NCBI GenBank assembly: GCA_043228905.1 | Contig: JBHGNT010000014.1 | Span: 10,478,001 to 10,542,000 of the forward strand | Length of the DNA: 64,000 nt | Source: Azolla caroliniana | Taxonomy: Eukaryota; Polypodiophyta | Direction: 5' to 3' | Part shown: one piece after another, positions 61,392-64,000 of the stretch | How the letters are laid out: each line of letters starts with the position of its first letter | How positions within the stretch are numbered: position 1 is the stretch's first letter | Notes under the pieces: model-generated | Seen by the model: only the letters and a program-made list of their open reading frames with translations | Told to the model about the DNA's origin: nothing | Databases searched by the model: none | Program-made: the position numbers and the translations under genes

Positions 61392-62343
61392 TTATAAAAT
61401 ATATAGCCAACTCCTTTTAACCTTAGTCCTTGTGACTTCGCCGCACGAACCACAACTACCCCGACAGCGTGGGTGGAACCCATAGTCTGCGAACAAGGGT
61501 GTTATGCTAGTTGTTGTGTGGAGAGTATTGTTGTAGACGAACTCGGCCATTGGAAGAAATTTGATCCAATCATCTTGTCGATAACTTATCATACATCGGA
61601 GATATTGCTCTAGAATCTGATTCACTCATTCCGTTTGTCCATCTGTCTCACGATGGAAGGCTGTTGAAAATTTGGTAGAAGTTCCAAGTGTCTAGAAGAG
61701 GCATTTCCAGAAATGAGACATAAATTGGGGATCGTGATTAGAGATAATGTCATCCGGTAAAGCGTGAAGGCGCACAATATTTGTTAATAATAGATCTGTT
61801 GTTTCCATCCTTGAAATTGTCTTAGAACCTAGAATAAAGTGTGCCATCTTTGTGAATCTATCAACCACCACCAATATTGAATTGAATCCATCAATGTCTG
61901 GAAGGTCAGTGATAAAGTCCGTCGAGATGGAGGCCCATGGCCTATTTGGATTTGGCAAAGGTTGAAGTAGACCATAGGGACGATGATGTACTGCTTTGGC
62001 GCAGGCACATGTATCACATGTTTTCACGAATTCTTTAACAAGTGTCCAAGGTTGTGGCCACCAATAACTTCTAGATATTAACTCCAAAGTTTTTGCAATG
62101 CCAAAATGTCCGGCTAGGGCATCATCATGGCATTCCCTGACTGATACAGTTACGAAAAGGATCATCTGGGACATACATTAAGTTGTACCGGAAAAGAAAA
62201 CCATCCCGAAATATAAATTGGTGATGAATATTCCGTACCTCGCCTTTGGATGAGTTGTTAACATTGTCCCTAATCTCTTGTGCAAATTTGTCAATGGCAG
62301 TATTTGTGGCTATTGCATTGAGTAATGATTCATCCATGGCCAT
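61392..62343 (-). pseudogene. Ty3/gypsy-5 integrase (partial)
   Basis: Minus strand, frames broken. The zinc-binding region is CHDDALAGHFGIAKTLELIS, RSYWWPQPW, CDTCACAKAVHHRPYGLLQP. The core is D in ASISTDFITDLPDIDGF, then LVVVDRFTKMAHFI, a D region (ISNHDPQFMSHFWK), and further left NQILEQYLRCMISYRQDDW and MAEFVYNNTLHTTTSITPLF. The glutamate region is lost at a frameshift near 61690. The style matches chromovirus integrases of fungal type. Confidence 0.85.
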
Positions 62344-62533
62344 ATAAGTTGCACAGAGTTGAAATTGATGTGGCTATAGGAGACAATGTGATTGTTGATT
62401 TTAGGCTGCATCCCCTGACCAAATTTCCAATTCCGAACATCGAGATAGGGCATCGACTTTACCATGTTGGGCCAGGACGAAAAACAATTTCAAAGTCGCA
62501 ATCAGCCAAGAAGGTCAACCATCGTGCTTGCCT

Positions 62534-63971
62534 TCAATTCAAAATGTGAGTATTGGTGAAGTAGACAAAGTTCTTTTGATCAATCATCACCTGGATACGG
62601 TGTTGGGCGCCCGCCAAGTAAGGACACCATTCTTCAAAGGCGGCGATAATGGTAGAGAGTTCTTTGCCATAAATTGGGTAGTTGATATCGGGGGGTGTGA
62701 ACTTCCTAGAATATAAGGCAATAGGATGAAGGATCCCGTTTTTATCTGATTGAGAGAGAATGGCACCCATGGCGAAGTCAGAGGCATAAGTTTCGACTAT
62801 AAATGGTTTGATCAAATCTGGATGAAAAAGTACCAGAGTCGAGGTAAAAGCTTTCTTTAGTGTCTCGAATGTCAGTTGGGTTGTTGGAGTCCAGCAAAAA
62901 GGGGAATCCTTCCGAGTGAGTGGTATAAGTGGTTGTGCTAGTGTAAGGAATCCTTGGATGAATCGACGATAGAAGTTGACAAAACCCAAAAATGTTTGTA
63001 CATCCTTGACCTTGGTGGGGACTTCCCACTCTTGAACGGTTGCGACTTTCTTCTTGTCCATATTGAGACCATAAGATGAAATGACGTACCCGAGGAACTC
63101 AACTGAGGTTCGATCAAATTCACACTTCCTGGGTTTCGCATAAAGTCCATGTTCCCGAAGTTTGGACAAGATAAGTCACACGTGCTTGCTATGCTCTATG
63201 TAGTCCTATGAGAAGATAAGTATGTCGTCGAGATTGATGACCACAAATTCGTCTAGATATTTTCAAAAGATATCATTCATCATATGTTGAAAAACAACAG
63301 GAGTGTTTGTGAGACCAAATGGCATACCATGTATTCAAAATGCTCGTACTTGGTTTGAAATACCGTTTTCCACTCATCTCCAGGCTTGATACATACCAAG
63401 TTGTAGGCGCCTCTGAAATCGATTTTGGAGAATATACGCCCAGCCCGACGTCGGTCGAGGAGTTCGAGGATTAGAGGCAGTGAATAGCGGTTTCGAACAG
63501 TGACTCAATTGAGCCCGCAATAGTCGACACATAAGCATAGAGTTCCATCTTTCTTTTTGACAAATAGAATAGGAGAGTCAGCTGGAGATTTTGAGTGGCG
63601 AGTGAATCCCTTTGCGAGATACTCTTCAATGTATATTTTCAGGGCCTTGAGTTTAGGTTCAAATAACTCATAGATAGAGCCAAAAGGAGGACAAACACCA
63701 TCTTTCAAGTCAATTGGACAATCGTATGGGTGATGTTCACGAAGACGATCAGCATTTTCTTCTCCAATACATCAGAGAAATCATTGTATTTTGATGGAAA
63801 AGAGCTACTACATAGGGTAGTGTCTGGAGTGGACATGACCGCCATGTCCTTAGAATTAGAAATGGATGCAATTAACACCGTATCAATTACCCGAGCAAGA
63901 GTGGAATCTGTTTCTGAGGCTGATGCGGTTTGAACTATCGATGTAGTTTCTATTGGAGCAATCGATGACAT
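62534..63971 (-). pseudogene. Ty3/gypsy-5 protease end, RT and RNase H
   Basis: Minus strand. 63971-63705: protease-RT linker (PSKYNDFSDVLEKK). 63708-63505: start of RT (KDGVCPPFGSIYELFEPKLK, SPILFVKKKDGTLCLCVDYC). Then, through shifts, the palm with VVINLDDILIFS (LDD in place of YVDD/YLDD; about 63215). 63169-62534: SKLREHGLYAKPRKCEFDRT, VEFLGYVISSYGLNMDKKKV, FLGFVNFYRRFIQGFL, RNase H (ETYASDFAMGAILSQSDKNG; LHPIALYSRKFTPPDINYPI; KELSTIIAAFEEW). Several stops and frameshifts. The RNase H and RT wording is that of fungal and Tcn1-like chromoviruses. The element runs off the right edge toward its gag. Confidence 0.87.
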
Positions 63972-64000
63972 GGTTCTTGTTGAAGAGGAAATGGGAGTGA

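Overview
The window reads as nuclear DNA of a land plant and contains no recognisable host protein-coding gene. It consists of transposable elements, many nested in one another, inserted into and around a long tandem array that carries tRNA genes. The plant call rests on the (CCCTAAA)n telomere motif, a Copia element with a UBN2-type gag and an initiator-Met-tRNA primer site, a plant L1-type LINE with a zf-RVT domain, and plant-like tRNA-Asn/tRNA-Thr sequences. Two Ty3/gypsy fragments at the right end have a fungal-like flavour that is also known from non-seed plants. This makes a moss, lycophyte or fern plausible, but the species cannot be fixed from the sequence.

Layout. 1-3922: a decayed Ty3/gypsy pol (RT, RNase H, integrase) split by two solo-LTR-type insertions (257-773 with a perfect 5-bp target duplication, and 3060-3702). 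3923-4423: A-rich spacer ending in four exact telomere repeats. 4424-6843: remnant of an unusual gypsy-borne coiled-coil ORF. 6846-12509: the 3' end and LTR of a Copia element, with a nearly intact LINE (LINE-1, 7504-12420) inside the LTR.

12510-54327: the tRNA array. Its unit is about 1.63 kb and is made of two diverged half-units of about 0.8 kb. Half-unit A starts with tRNA-Asn(GTT) and carries a tRNA-Thr(CGT) on the opposite strand. Half-unit B starts with a decayed tRNA-Asn-like sequence. About 22 kb of array survive. It is interrupted by an RT-less Copia element (16155-20843), a small hAT-like element (23679-24703), a 5'-inverted L1-type LINE (34945-44694) that itself holds a pol-less gypsy with gag plus coiled-coil ORF, and gypsy LTR/gag sequence (46664-50356).

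54328-59400: a second, 5'-truncated Copia element with RT, RNase H and 3' LTR, also broken by a solo-LTR-type insertion. 59401-60563: an intact gypsy integrase ORF. 60600-61250: tRNA-derived SINE-like modules. 61392-63971 (minus strand): a decayed gypsy pol of fungal type.

Order of events from nesting: the array is oldest; Copia, LINE, hAT-like and gypsy elements entered it; the pol-less gypsy entered the LINE; solo LTRs entered gypsy and Copia coding regions. Most nonsense codons in the gypsy pol look like C-to-T changes, as expected for long-methylated repeats. LINE-1 and the 59.5-kb integrase are the least decayed coding sequences.
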